Positions 8,612 to 16,180 of a DNA stretch of 48,097 nucleotides are shown piece after piece. This DNA comes from SZUA-592 sp041556555 (GTDB lineage: Bacteria; Pseudomonadota; Gammaproteobacteria; Eutrophobiales; Eutrophobiaceae), in NCBI GenBank assembly GCA_041556555.1, contig JBFFIE010000012.1:1-48097 (forward strand), given 5' to 3'. A model generated the notes under the pieces. It did no database searches, was not told where the DNA came from, and saw nothing but the letters and a program-made list of their open reading frames with translations. The position numbers and the translations under genes were made by a program. Position 1 is the first letter of the stretch; each line of letters begins with the position of its first letter.

Positions 8612-9037
8612 ATGACATTGGCGCTCATTATTAATATCGTTCTGGTCAGCCTGGCAGTATTGATTCACTATGAAATGCTGTTCCGTCTTTCCCGCATCAT
8701 CCCCAGATTGAAAATGCGGTATCGTTTCCGTGTGGTAATAGGAATTTTTGGCAGCTTGCTTGCGCATATTATCGAAATATGGATTTTTGCTATTGGCTAT
8801 TATTTGATGATCCACTCGGGAAAATTCGGGACTCTGACAGGAAATATATCCCACACTATTCTTGATTGCGCTTACTTCTCCTTTGTGACCTATACATCCC
8901 TGGGGATTGGAGACATAGTGCCGGAAGGAAATATCCGTTTTGTTACCGGCCTTGAGGCATTGACCGGACTGGTGTTGATTACTTGGTCCGCCTCGTTTCT
9001 GTTTATTGAAATGCAGAAATTCTGGAGAGACAGGTAA
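8612..9037 (+). CDS. Small K+-channel-like (Ion_trans_2) membrane protein
   Basis: A 141-residue membrane protein with hydrophobic helices at about 4-24, 42-66 and 108-132. A re-entrant pore loop lies at about 82-101. The loop reads FVTYTSLGIGD, closely resembling the TVGYGD selectivity filter of two-transmembrane potassium channels but with SLGIG. The helix-pore-helix order fits the Ion_trans_2 family with one additional N-terminal helix. There is no ligand-binding domain. Its stop overlaps the start of the DUF423 gene (TAATG), so the two are co-expressed. Ion selectivity cannot be told from sequence; the altered filter may conduct less selectively. Confidence 0.72.
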   Translation: MTLALIINIVLVSLAVLIHYEMLFRLSRIIPRLKMRYRFRVVIGIFGSLLAHIIEIWIFAIGYYLMIHSGKFGTLTGNISHTILDCAYFSFVTYTSLGIGDIVPEGNIRFVTGLEALTGLVLITWSASFLFIEMQKFWRDR

Positions 9038-9414
9038 TGGCAAAATTTTTCATGTTGTCAGGCTTGCTGAATGCAATACTGGCCGTCGTGTTGGGGGCCT
9101 TCGGCGCCCATGCCCTGAAAACAAGCCTTACCGACAGAATGCTTGATATCTTTAATACTGCATCAGAATATCATTTTTACCATGCCCTGGGCCTGATTAT
9201 TATCGGCCTGCTGATGAGCCATGTGGTTGCCTCGCCGTGGTTAAAATACTCGGGAATTTTGATGCTGATTGGTATAGTCCTCTTTTCGGGCAGCTTATAT
9301 TTCCTTGCGGTATCAAGCATCAGTTGGCTGGGGGCCATTACCCCGGTAGGCGGACTGGCATTCATTCTTTCGTGGCTGGCCGCTTTTATTGCTATTTTGA
9401 AACACAACATATGA
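9037..9414 (+). CDS. DUF423 family inner-membrane protein
   Basis: A 125-residue protein with four predicted transmembrane helices and the DUF423 (YgdD-like) signatures LGAFGAHALKTSL near residue 25 and GSLYFLAVSSISWLGAITPVGGLAFILSWLA in the C-terminal half. Family members are widespread in proteobacteria and have no established function. It is translationally coupled to the upstream channel-like gene by a one-base TAATG overlap and is followed 16 bases later by a small exported protein, forming a three-gene run. Confidence 0.85.
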   Translation: MAKFFMLSGLLNAILAVVLGAFGAHALKTSLTDRMLDIFNTASEYHFYHALGLIIIGLLMSHVVASPWLKYSGILMLIGIVLFSGSLYFLAVSSISWLGAITPVGGLAFILSWLAAFIAILKHNI

Positions 9415-9430
9415 AATTGGGATAAAGTAT

Positions 9431-9772
9431 ATGAAATTTTTATTATTCATATTAATGTATTTGACAGCATTGAACATATCTGCAGAGACATCAGTCTCCA
9501 AGGCCTGTTCAAGCCAGGCCGATGTTTTATTATCCTCTCTGCTATCCGAGGGATTCCCGGAGATGACTGAAGCACAGGCCAGCCGGATCCATACACTTTC
9601 CAAACAAGCCTGCGAACATGAATTCATGCAAAAGCAGCCGGACACTGCTCAAGAAACAAAGAAAGAAATTGATGAAAAAAGTTCCAGTGACCTGTTTAGT
9701 GATTTAATTCTGAGAAGTGAACCACCCGACAAGGCAGGAAACAAGCGGCTTAAGCGCATGTTGCACCGGTAA
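9431..9772 (+). CDS. Small exported protein of unknown function
   Basis: A 113-residue protein that I do not recognise. It has a signal peptide (MKFLLFILMYLTALNISAE, cleavage about residue 19). The mature part is about 90 residues, hydrophilic, with two Cys (C26 and a second near 58) that could form a disulfide, and a lysine-rich tail. It follows the DUF423 gene in the same direction with a short gap and is convergent, 2 bases apart, with the DUF1232 gene. Its reality is supported by position, the signal peptide and codon use like its neighbours. Confidence 0.6.
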   Translation: MKFLLFILMYLTALNISAETSVSKACSSQADVLLSSLLSEGFPEMTEAQASRIHTLSKQACEHEFMQKQPDTAQETKKEIDEKSSSDLFSDLILRSEPPDKAGNKRLKRMLHR

Positions 9773-9774
9773 TT

Positions 9775-10143
9775 TCAATTCCAGTTTGTCCAGAAAATAA
9801 TAATCAGCCAGATCAATAGCAACCATATTGAAAAAACCAGAATGACTCCCAGGTAGCGCAAGTTTCCCGGATGTTGATTCTGTGAAGTATCACGGTATTC
9901 ATTAGCAATGTGCTCAGGTATCAGTTTCACAATCAGCGACACGGCTACAGGCACCAGAATAGCTTCATCCAGCAGGCCCAGAATAGGGATAAAATCAGGC
10001 ACCAGATCAACGGGACTGATTATATAGGCCAGTAATATCAGCGTCAGAAACTTGATATACCAGGTAACCCTGGGATCCTTGATGGCCTTGTATAATGTAT
10101 TAACATTTGATTTGAATGTTACAATCTTCTTGCTGATTTTCAT
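9775..10143 (-). CDS. DUF1232 (YkvA-type) membrane protein
   Basis: A 122-residue protein with the DUF1232 signature AYIISPVDLVPDFIPILGLLDEAIL at about 38-62, a hydrophobic hairpin shared by many small bacterial membrane proteins. A second hydrophobic segment near the C-terminus (VILVFSIWLLLIWLIIIFW) gives a probable second membrane anchor. The function of the family is not established. It stands alone on the minus strand, divergent from the aldolase gene. Confidence 0.8.
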   Translation of the reverse strand: MKISKKIVTFKSNVNTLYKAIKDPRVTWYIKFLTLILLAYIISPVDLVPDFIPILGLLDEAILVPVAVSLIVKLIPEHIANEYRDTSQNQHPGNLRYLGVILVFSIWLLLIWLIIIFWTNWN

Positions 10144-10224
10144 AAACGCTTTCCAGCACTATTCCGGGAACCTTGACTTACGTTATATTGATATCACATA
10201 CCAGACAAGAACAGGATGATTTCA

Positions 10225-10983
10225 ATGTCCAAACATCAGAAACCTTTCGTCGATCGGCTTCGCAACGGAGATTTGCTAATTGGTACCCTGGTCAGTCTGC
10301 CATCACCTGAAATTACCGAGATACTTGCCCGCGCGGGCTATGACTGGTTATTTATTGACGCAGAACATGGAGCCTTCAATCCCCAGCAGGCCCAGTCCAT
10401 GCTGCAATCCGCCGGTCAATGCCCTTGTGTTATTCGGGTTCCGTCAGACGATGAGGTCTGGATAAAAAAGGCCCTCGATATCGGCGCTGACGGCATCATT
10501 TTTCCCCAGGTTCATACGCCGGCGCAGGCAGAGAGCATCATTAGCAAATGCAAATATGCCCCTGAAGGATCGCGGGGCATCGGAATTGGCCGTGCACATG
10601 GCTACGGCCTTGATTTTGAGTCCTACCTGGAGGCTGCCAATCGCAGCACGGCGGTTATTATCCAGGCTGAAAGCCGCCAGGCCGTGGATAATATTGAAGC
10701 TATAACTGAGGTAAAAGGAATTGATGCAATCCTCATCGGTCCGAACGATCTTGCCGCCAGCCTGGGCAAAAGAGGACAATTAACCAGTGACGTCGTCATA
10801 TCTGCAATTGATAAAATTACAGAAACCTGTCTTTCAAAAAATATACGGCTCGGTTTCTTCGGAGTCAGCGCAGAAGCTGTAAAGCCCAATATCAAGAAGG
10901 GCTTCACATTGATCACAGTCGGTGTCGATTCACTGTTCCTGATCGAATCTGCAATAGCAACCTTGAAGAATATTAATGCCTAA
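10225..10983 (+). CDS. HpcH/HpaI family aldolase
   Basis: A class-II, metal-dependent aldolase of the HpcH/HpaI group that splits or forms 2-keto-3-deoxy acids with pyruvate. The 252 residues show a TIM-barrel with GYDWLFIDAEHGAFNPQQAQ near the start (general base His), VIRVPSDDEVWIKKALDIGADGIIFPQV, a metal-binding Glu in VIIQAESRQAVDNIEAI and a ligand Asp in DAILIGPNDLAASLG. I chose the ATG at 10225 because an AGGA sequence lies 8 bases upstream; an ATG at 10216 would add three residues. The exact substrate cannot be told and no catabolic genes are nearby. The stop overlaps the start of the next gene by 8 bases. Confidence 0.85.
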   Translation: MSKHQKPFVDRLRNGDLLIGTLVSLPSPEITEILARAGYDWLFIDAEHGAFNPQQAQSMLQSAGQCPCVIRVPSDDEVWIKKALDIGADGIIFPQVHTPAQAESIISKCKYAPEGSRGIGIGRAHGYGLDFESYLEAANRSTAVIIQAESRQAVDNIEAITEVKGIDAILIGPNDLAASLGKRGQLTSDVVISAIDKITETCLSKNIRLGFFGVSAEAVKPNIKKGFTLITVGVDSLFLIESAIATLKNINA

Positions 10984-11338
10984 AAAATCACGCATGAGCC
11001 TGGGAACACTGAATACAATTTTGAATACCGCTCCCTTGATTATCCAGGGTGCAACGCGGCTGTTGAAGGCAATCAAGGAAAAAAACATTATTGAAAATAA
11101 AGATATGGATATTCCTGATACCTTGGATGGGTTAAAAAACGAACTTGAGCGTGTTAACAGAAGGCTGGAAAATACTTCCAATAGCACAGTGGAGCAAATC
11201 AAGTTAATCGAGGAATTGGCCCGGCAAAACAAAATGCTGGCCGAATCTGTCCAGAAACTGAACAGAAAAACCAATCTTCTGGCGTTATTTCTAATAATTA
11301 CCCTGATTACGGTTATTGCCTGGTTGTTTATTTTCTAG
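10976..11338 (+). CDS. Tail-anchored coiled-coil protein of unknown function
   Basis: A 120-residue protein. Residues about 48-97 form a heptad-rich coiled coil (LKNELERVNRRLENTS, then LIEELARQNKMLAESVQKLN), followed by a single C-terminal membrane helix (LLALFLIITLITVIAWLFIF) that ends at the last residue. It is therefore a tail-anchored inner-membrane protein with its bulk in the cytoplasm. I do not recognise the family. It overlaps the aldolase gene by 8 bases and so is likely co-translated with it, although no functional link is obvious. Confidence 0.65.
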   Translation: MPKKSRMSLGTLNTILNTAPLIIQGATRLLKAIKEKNIIENKDMDIPDTLDGLKNELERVNRRLENTSNSTVEQIKLIEELARQNKMLAESVQKLNRKTNLLALFLIITLITVIAWLFIF

Positions 11339-11391
11339 CCATGCTGAATTTGTTCAATTGGTAGTTTTACAGATACCGGAACTCATTTTTT

Positions 11392-12150
11392 ATGTATGAA
11401 GTCTGTCCAAAATGTAACTACCGGAGGACGGAGGTGGATCAGTGTAGTGAAGATCAATGCCCGGGATGCGGTATTATTTTCTCCAAATGGATGAAACATC
11501 AATATTCCAGGAAAAAGGGAATATATCCGGATAAAAACATAACAGACAAGAACCTGTTTCTGAGAATCAAAGACACCCTGCTTTATGTAAACCCCGGGAT
11601 TGATTCGGCATGGTTTTATACCAATATAATGATCTTTATTATTTTCTTCTTCTGGGGTTGGCAATTTATTCTGATGGATTACTCCCTGTATCCTGATCAA
11701 ATCATGAACTCTTTCATGCACAACATAAATCTGGTATTTCATGAAGCCGGCCATGTGTTCTTTAAACCATTCGGCCGTTTCATGATGATTCTGGGTGGAT
11801 CACTCATGCAATTGCTGGTCCCGGTCGTATTGACGCTGGGATTTATCCTGAAAAATCACGATAATTTTTCCGCTTCTATCTGTCTCTGGTGGCTCGGGCA
11901 AAGCCTGATGGATCTTGCACCTTACATTGACGATGCCATGGATCAGCAACTTATGTTGTTGGGTGGCAAGACAGGGGCTGATTCACCGGGTAGTCATGAC
12001 TGGAACAACATACTGATTGAATTTGATGTCCTTGAAAAATGTCATACCTATGCAAAATTGACTGATATGGCCGGCACGCTTGTTATGTTACTGGCTTTTG
12101 CCTGGGGAATAACCATCCTGTTCAAGCAATACAGGCAAATAAAATCATAA
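11392..12150 (+). CDS. Zinc-ribbon membrane protein with HEAGH metalloprotease-like motif
   Basis: A 252-residue protein. The N-terminus is a compact zinc ribbon with two CxxC knuckles (C5-P-K-C8 and C23-P-G-C26). A membrane helix lies at about 75-95. The segment LVFHEAGHVFF at about 114-124 carries the HExxH zinc-protease motif (H117, E118, H121), followed by hydrophobic helices and the conserved-looking block WWLGQSLMDLAPYIDDA, whose Asp residues could give a third metal ligand. A final helix is near the C-terminus. The arrangement recalls M50 site-2-type intramembrane proteases but is not a standard member. It sits 8 bases upstream of dacB in the same direction. Proteolytic activity is inferred from the motif only. 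Confidence 0.65.
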   Translation: MYEVCPKCNYRRTEVDQCSEDQCPGCGIIFSKWMKHQYSRKKGIYPDKNITDKNLFLRIKDTLLYVNPGIDSAWFYTNIMIFIIFFFWGWQFILMDYSLYPDQIMNSFMHNINLVFHEAGHVFFKPFGRFMMILGGSLMQLLVPVVLTLGFILKNHDNFSASICLWWLGQSLMDLAPYIDDAMDQQLMLLGGKTGADSPGSHDWNNILIEFDVLEKCHTYAKLTDMAGTLVMLLAFAWGITILFKQYRQIKS

Positions 12151-12158
12151 ACCTTGAT

Positions 12159-13610
12159 ATGAGTATGCCAAGATATCCTTTTTTTCTAAAAGTAATTTTT
12201 TCATTATTTGCGCTTGTCCTAACCTCGCCTGTGCATGCCTACACCCCGGAAACCGAGGCATCTATTCCGAACGAAATTACCTCCATATTCCAAAGACATA
12301 AAATACCACTGGATTCCATCAGTATTTACATAATGAATCTGGACTCTGGCAAGCCGTTACTGCTATTTAACGAAAACACACCCAGGAACCCTGCCTCTAC
12401 CATCAAACTGCTTACAACCATGGCTGCGCTGGATATCCTCGGACCCTCATATTTCTGGGAAACGGAGTTTGCTATAGACGGCAATCTTGAAGATGAAAGG
12501 CTGAATGGAAATCTTGTCCTCAGGGGTGGTGGTGATCCGTTTATTTCAAAGGATGAGATCTGGAATATACTATTCAATCTTCAGGCGAGAGGGATAAGAC
12601 ATATTGACGGTGATTTGGTTATTGATGACAGCCTGTTTGAAGATGAAACCGGTTCTCCAGCCGATTTTGATAACAAGCCCTATCATGTTTATAACATTTT
12701 TCCTGATGCAGCCTTGCTGAATTTCAACGCCCATGAATTCATCATTGTGCCCGAGATGAATACCGTCCGGGTATATATCGATCCTCCCTCTGATAATCTG
12801 AAGATTGATAATCGTTTAAAACTTGTTAAAGGAGGCTGCTACTCAAGCAAAAACACCATGATCATGCATGTGTTTGATCAGGGAAGTAATACCATGGTCC
12901 GTTTTTCAGGGAATTATCCGGCTGCTTGTGGTGAAAAAACCATCATTCGTTCAGTCATGAAGCACGATGACTATATTTTTGGTATCTTCAAGTCAATGTG
13001 GTTACAGCTGGGTGGGACAATCTCCGGCAGTTACCATAATGAATCTCCGGTTTTGACCGGTGAACCCATTTATACCTTCAGGTCCATGCCACTGACTGAA
13101 ATCATCAGGGACATCAATAAGCACAGTAACAATGTGATGTCACGGCAATTGCTACTGACGATTGGACATGAAACAAACGGTATACCTGGAAACAAGAAGG
13201 CAGGTATCGTAGCCATCCGTGACTGGCTGGAAAGCATAGGTATTCATGCGCCAGAATTGCTTATCGATAATGGATCAGGTTTATCCCGGAAAAGCAGGAT
13301 AACAGCCAGTCACCTGGGCTCTTTGCTTGAATATGCGTATAAAAGCCCCTTGCGTGCCGAGTTCCTTTCGTCATTGCCGCTTCATGGTGGTAATGGCACC
13401 ATGCGAAAAAGGCTAAATGGTGACTTTGAGACTGGAAGTGTGAGGATTAAAACAGGTTTGCTCGACCATGTCCGGACCATGGCCGGATTTATCCGGAGTA
13501 AAAACAAGAATAACTATGCAATCGTTGTCTTGCAAAACCATAACAACATTCATCGACAGATTGGCACAGCCATCCAGGATCAGATTATAGACTGGGTATA
13601 TCAGCAATAA
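12159..13610 (+). CDS. dacB: D-alanyl-D-alanine carboxypeptidase/endopeptidase (PBP4)
   Basis: A periplasmic penicillin-binding protein of the S13 family that trims or cleaves peptide cross-links in peptidoglycan. The 483 residues start with a signal peptide ending SPVHA. The three active-site motifs are present: SxxK as S80-T-I-K83 in NPASTIKLL, SxN as SNN in NKHSNNVMSRQ and KTG in VRIKTGLLDHVRTMAGF. The large insert between the first two motifs is typical of class-C type PBP4. It follows the HEAGH membrane protein by 8 bases and probably shares its transcript. Length and motif spacing are normal, so the enzyme should be active. Confidence 0.92.
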   Translation: MSMPRYPFFLKVIFSLFALVLTSPVHAYTPETEASIPNEITSIFQRHKIPLDSISIYIMNLDSGKPLLLFNENTPRNPASTIKLLTTMAALDILGPSYFWETEFAIDGNLEDERLNGNLVLRGGGDPFISKDEIWNILFNLQARGIRHIDGDLVIDDSLFEDETGSPADFDNKPYHVYNIFPDAALLNFNAHEFIIVPEMNTVRVYIDPPSDNLKIDNRLKLVKGGCYSSKNTMIMHVFDQGSNTMVRFSGNYPAACGEKTIIRSVMKHDDYIFGIFKSMWLQLGGTISGSYHNESPVLTGEPIYTFRSMPLTEIIRDINKHSNNVMSRQLLLTIGHETNGIPGNKKAGIVAIRDWLESIGIHAPELLIDNGSGLSRKSRITASHLGSLLEYAYKSPLRAEFLSSLPLHGGNGTMRKRLNGDFETGSVRIKTGLLDHVRTMAGFIRSKNKNNYAIVVLQNHNNIHRQIGTAIQDQIIDWVYQQ

Positions 13611-13619
13611 TTACAACAA

Positions 13620-13901
13620 TCAGTCTGATACGGAATAAATCACCAGGTTGTACTCAAAATACACCGTGTATTCGGGATAAACCCAACGGGTGATGGGCGG
13701 ATCACCAACGGCCGGCATGATCTGTTGTGGATCGCCGTATTTCTCACGAACCTGATCCATTGATTCACCATGTACTGGTTTGACGATGTCACTGTCTTCC
13801 GGTGCTTCAATCAACAGTGTATCTGCAATTACAGGTTCAACCATGACTGTAGCCATGGCAAGACATGTAGACAAGCATAAACCCCCTAACAACAATCTCA
13901 T
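13620..13901 (-). CDS. Small periplasmic protein with SmpA/OmlA-like segment
   Basis: A 93-residue exported protein. The signal peptide spans about residues 1-26 (LLLGGLCLSTCLAMATVMVEPVIAD). The mature part contains GESMDQVREKYGDPQQIMPAVGDPPITRWVYPEYTVYFEYNLV, which resembles the short alpha/beta unit seen in SmpA/BamE-like and related proteins (a helix with MxxVxxxxGxP followed by strands). No lipobox is evident. The molecular role is unknown. It is convergent with dacB, 9 bases apart, and lies downstream of the His-rich lipoprotein on the same strand. Confidence 0.65.
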   Translation of the reverse strand: MRLLLGGLCLSTCLAMATVMVEPVIADTLLIEAPEDSDIVKPVHGESMDQVREKYGDPQQIMPAVGDPPITRWVYPEYTVYFEYNLVIYSVSD

Positions 13902-13930
13902 TTTATTTTTCCTGCTGAATTAAACCAGAT

Positions 13931-14392
13931 CTAACCCCTACGATAGCCCTTGTCGTTGTTTTTACCCTTTCCTTTACCAGGATGATCGTCATCAGATTTA
14001 CGATTATCATTTTGGCCTTTGTGTGATTTTGTCCTTGATTTATGGCCTTCGGCAAATTTTCGTGGCAAATCCTTTTCCCTATAAGATTTCCAACCCCTGT
14101 CCAGGTCCTTGCTAATATACCAGTGATCTTGATTATAACGATAGTAATGACCATCAAAGTAATAATGTTCCGGTATGCCGACAACAATATAAACGCCAAG
14201 TCGCGAATCATAAACGAGATCATGTCCGTGATGCTTGTGACGGTAGCCGTGCGCGGGGGCATGCGGAGGAGGGCCATTCCTGTAACCGTGATCATGCTGA
14301 TGATGATAGCCATGATCATGGCGATGAGTGGAATGACAAGCCGTCAGTAACAAAAACAAAGTAGAAACTATGATAACCCTGTAATATTTCAT
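13931..14392 (-). CDS. His-rich lipoprotein of unknown function
   Basis: A 153-residue protein with a lipoprotein signal (VSTLFLLLTAC; lipid Cys at about 19). Directly after the Cys comes a very His-rich stretch (THRHDHGYHHQHDHGY, then HAPAHGYRHKHHGHD) that could bind transition metals. A central segment of about 45 residues, LVYDSRLGVYIVVGIPEHYYFDGHYYR, is aromatic and resembles short repeats found in small periplasmic proteins. The C-terminus is very basic and polar (GKGKGKNNDKGYRRG). No homologue with a known role is recognised. A 12-base perfect palindrome sits about 46 bases upstream of the start. Metal binding is inference from composition. Confidence 0.65.
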   Translation of the reverse strand: MKYYRVIIVSTLFLLLTACHSTHRHDHGYHHQHDHGYRNGPPPHAPAHGYRHKHHGHDLVYDSRLGVYIVVGIPEHYYFDGHYYRYNQDHWYISKDLDRGWKSYREKDLPRKFAEGHKSRTKSHKGQNDNRKSDDDHPGKGKGKNNDKGYRRG

Positions 14393-14438
14393 TTATCTCT
14401 ATGCCTCAAGTCAAAAATACAGAAAAAACCAATGTACA

Positions 14439-14450
14439 TGTCATATGACA
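14439..14450. promoter_or_regulatory. 12-base perfect palindrome, candidate operator
   Basis: TGTCATATGACA is its own reverse complement. It lies 46 bases upstream of the His-rich lipoprotein start, in the 124-base gap before the aminopeptidase gene. The position suits a regulator site. No known regulator motif is matched with confidence. Confidence 0.35.
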
Positions 14451-14516
14451 ACAACTGGAGCAAATAGTATCGGACAATCAGAAGGATTTTTTAGTGAGAC
14501 ATTTCACAGATTCATT

Positions 14517-16016
14517 TTAAATATGGCCCATGATCTTCTTGTCAAGGAGCAGATTCAGGGTGAAACGCACGCCGAAACCCGTCGTATCAGTGGGAATATG
14601 GGCAAGACCACCTTTGCGGTTACTGCTTGAAAGATCGATATGAATCCAGGGGACATCATTTTTTACAAAACGCTGCAGAAACCGAGATGCAAGTATATGA
14701 TCAGAACCACTTTCCCGGGAACACTGCTTGATATCGGCAATGTCACTTTCAAGCATCTTGTCGTAATCTTCATCCATGGGAAATGGCCATACTCTCTCAC
14801 CACTGTCCTTACCGGCATCAATCAATACAGGATTAAGTTCTTCTTTATTGGTAAATATTCCACTATAGGCTTTACCCAGTGAATAGATACAGGCGCCGGT
14901 TAGCGTGGCATAGTCGATAATCAGGGAAGGCTTCAGTCTTGAGACCAGTACCAGCGTGTCACTGAGTATCATCCTGCCTTCCGCATCAGTGTGAACAACC
15001 TCGATGGTCGTACCATCACTTGCAGTTACTACATCGTTAGGTTTATAGGCCTTTGGTCCAATGTGGTTCATGGCCAGTGAAAGCCAGCACTCGACGGGGA
15101 AGTTGACCTTGAGCCGGGTCAGTGCAAGAAACGTCCCAAGGGCTACGGCACTGCCCTGCATGTCCTCGTGCATACCGAACATATAATTTGCCGGTTTGAG
15201 ATTGGTACCACCCGTATCATAACAAATACCTTTCCCGACAAGTGACAGGCTGTTTTTTCCAGAAACTTTTTTCTGTGGTGTATACCTTAGTCGAATAATC
15301 CCTGCATCGGCCACGGGGCTGCCCTGTGTGACTGCAATAAAGGCGCCCGCTTTCTTTTTCTTGAGTTCCTTGAGATCATAAAATTCAAGCTTCCAATTAT
15401 TTGCCTTTGCTAGCGACCTGGCCTCTTTCAGATATTCGGTTGGTGTCAGTTTGTTGGAAGGTAATATGCTTAGACGGCGTGCCAGTTCATTCCCTTCGGC
15501 CTCTGCAATGGTGCGCTTGAAACCATGACTGGTTTTTAATCCATAAAGATATAATTTTTTCAGCTTTATTTGTTGTTTGTTCTTGTCGGATTTAAATGCC
15601 GGCATTTCTGCCTCGGAGGCAAACGCAGCAGCAATAAGAGCCTCTGCCATTTTTTCTGCAATCTCCTTGTCAAAGCCGTGAACCAGAATTCCCAGATCGG
15701 TGCCCTTGCAGGTGTTATTCTCCTTGAGCAGTTTTGCAGCAAACCCCAGGAGTTCATAGCGACTTATGGAAACTTTTGCACAGGTAAACAGCAGATGACA
15801 AATTTTTTCATTGGGAAGATCCAGTGAAAAATAACTTTTGCTGGAAAACTTTTTCTTGAGCTGCTTTTTTCTCTGGTTCAGAATTTGTCCGTACGGTATT
15901 TTTTTAATTTCAGAATCAGAGATTGATTCGGGTACCAGAATAATCCAGTTGCTGATTTTGTCGACCTGGTTTTTCCCTGGCAAATTTGCATTTTGTTGTA
16001 ATTTTATTGTTACCAT
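14517..16016 (-). CDS. M17 leucyl aminopeptidase family protein
   Basis: A cytosolic di-metal aminopeptidase that removes N-terminal residues from peptides. The 499-residue length fits the family, with an N-terminal regulatory domain and a C-terminal catalytic domain from about residue 180. Metal and catalytic residues are visible in LVGKGICYDTGGTNLKP (Lys and Asp), MHEDMQGSAVALG (Asp) and HTDAEGRMILSD (Asp, Glu, Arg). The last motif reads HTDAEGRM instead of the more common NTDAEGRL, and the GTNLKP form marks a PepA-related subfamily rather than PepA itself. It is divergent from aceE across 164 bases. Activity is expected because all ligands are kept. Confidence 0.88.
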   Translation of the reverse strand: MVTIKLQQNANLPGKNQVDKISNWIILVPESISDSEIKKIPYGQILNQRKKQLKKKFSSKSYFSLDLPNEKICHLLFTCAKVSISRYELLGFAAKLLKENNTCKGTDLGILVHGFDKEIAEKMAEALIAAAFASEAEMPAFKSDKNKQQIKLKKLYLYGLKTSHGFKRTIAEAEGNELARRLSILPSNKLTPTEYLKEARSLAKANNWKLEFYDLKELKKKKAGAFIAVTQGSPVADAGIIRLRYTPQKKVSGKNSLSLVGKGICYDTGGTNLKPANYMFGMHEDMQGSAVALGTFLALTRLKVNFPVECWLSLAMNHIGPKAYKPNDVVTASDGTTIEVVHTDAEGRMILSDTLVLVSRLKPSLIIDYATLTGACIYSLGKAYSGIFTNKEELNPVLIDAGKDSGERVWPFPMDEDYDKMLESDIADIKQCSRESGSDHILASRFLQRFVKNDVPWIHIDLSSSNRKGGLAHIPTDTTGFGVRFTLNLLLDKKIMGHI

Positions 16017-16110
16017 TTTATTAACCTGTCATAACATATTGCTCTGCATTATAAATGATTTCCATGATCAACTGCGAATCCCGCCATTTATATCGCATTA
16101 AAAAACTGCT

Positions 16111-16138
16111 CTGAACTGATATCATAGCTTGCTACAAT
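16111..16138 (+). promoter_or_regulatory. Possible promoter of the aceE operon
   Basis: A -10-like TACAAT (16133-16138) follows a weak -35-like CTGAAC (16111-16116) with 16 bases between. Transcription would start near 16145, about 36 bases before aceE. No PdhR-type operator is recognisable. Confidence 0.35.
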
Positions 16139-16180
16139 CACCGTAAAGACCTCTCATAAATCAGTACGTCAGATACGTCT

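Noticed and set aside
8534..9043. Long minus-strand frame of 169 codons
   Set aside because: It lies antisense to the channel-like gene, which has a filter motif, membrane helices and coupling to DUF423. The antisense product is polar and unlike any family I know.
13903..14319. Minus-strand frame of 138 codons overlapping the His-rich lipoprotein
   Set aside because: The product is dominated by repeated Ile, Met and Thr from the shifted reading of His codons. The lipoprotein frame has a proper signal and lipobox.
16017..16180. PdhR operator before aceE
   Set aside because: No sequence resembling the known dyad is present in the 164-base gap.
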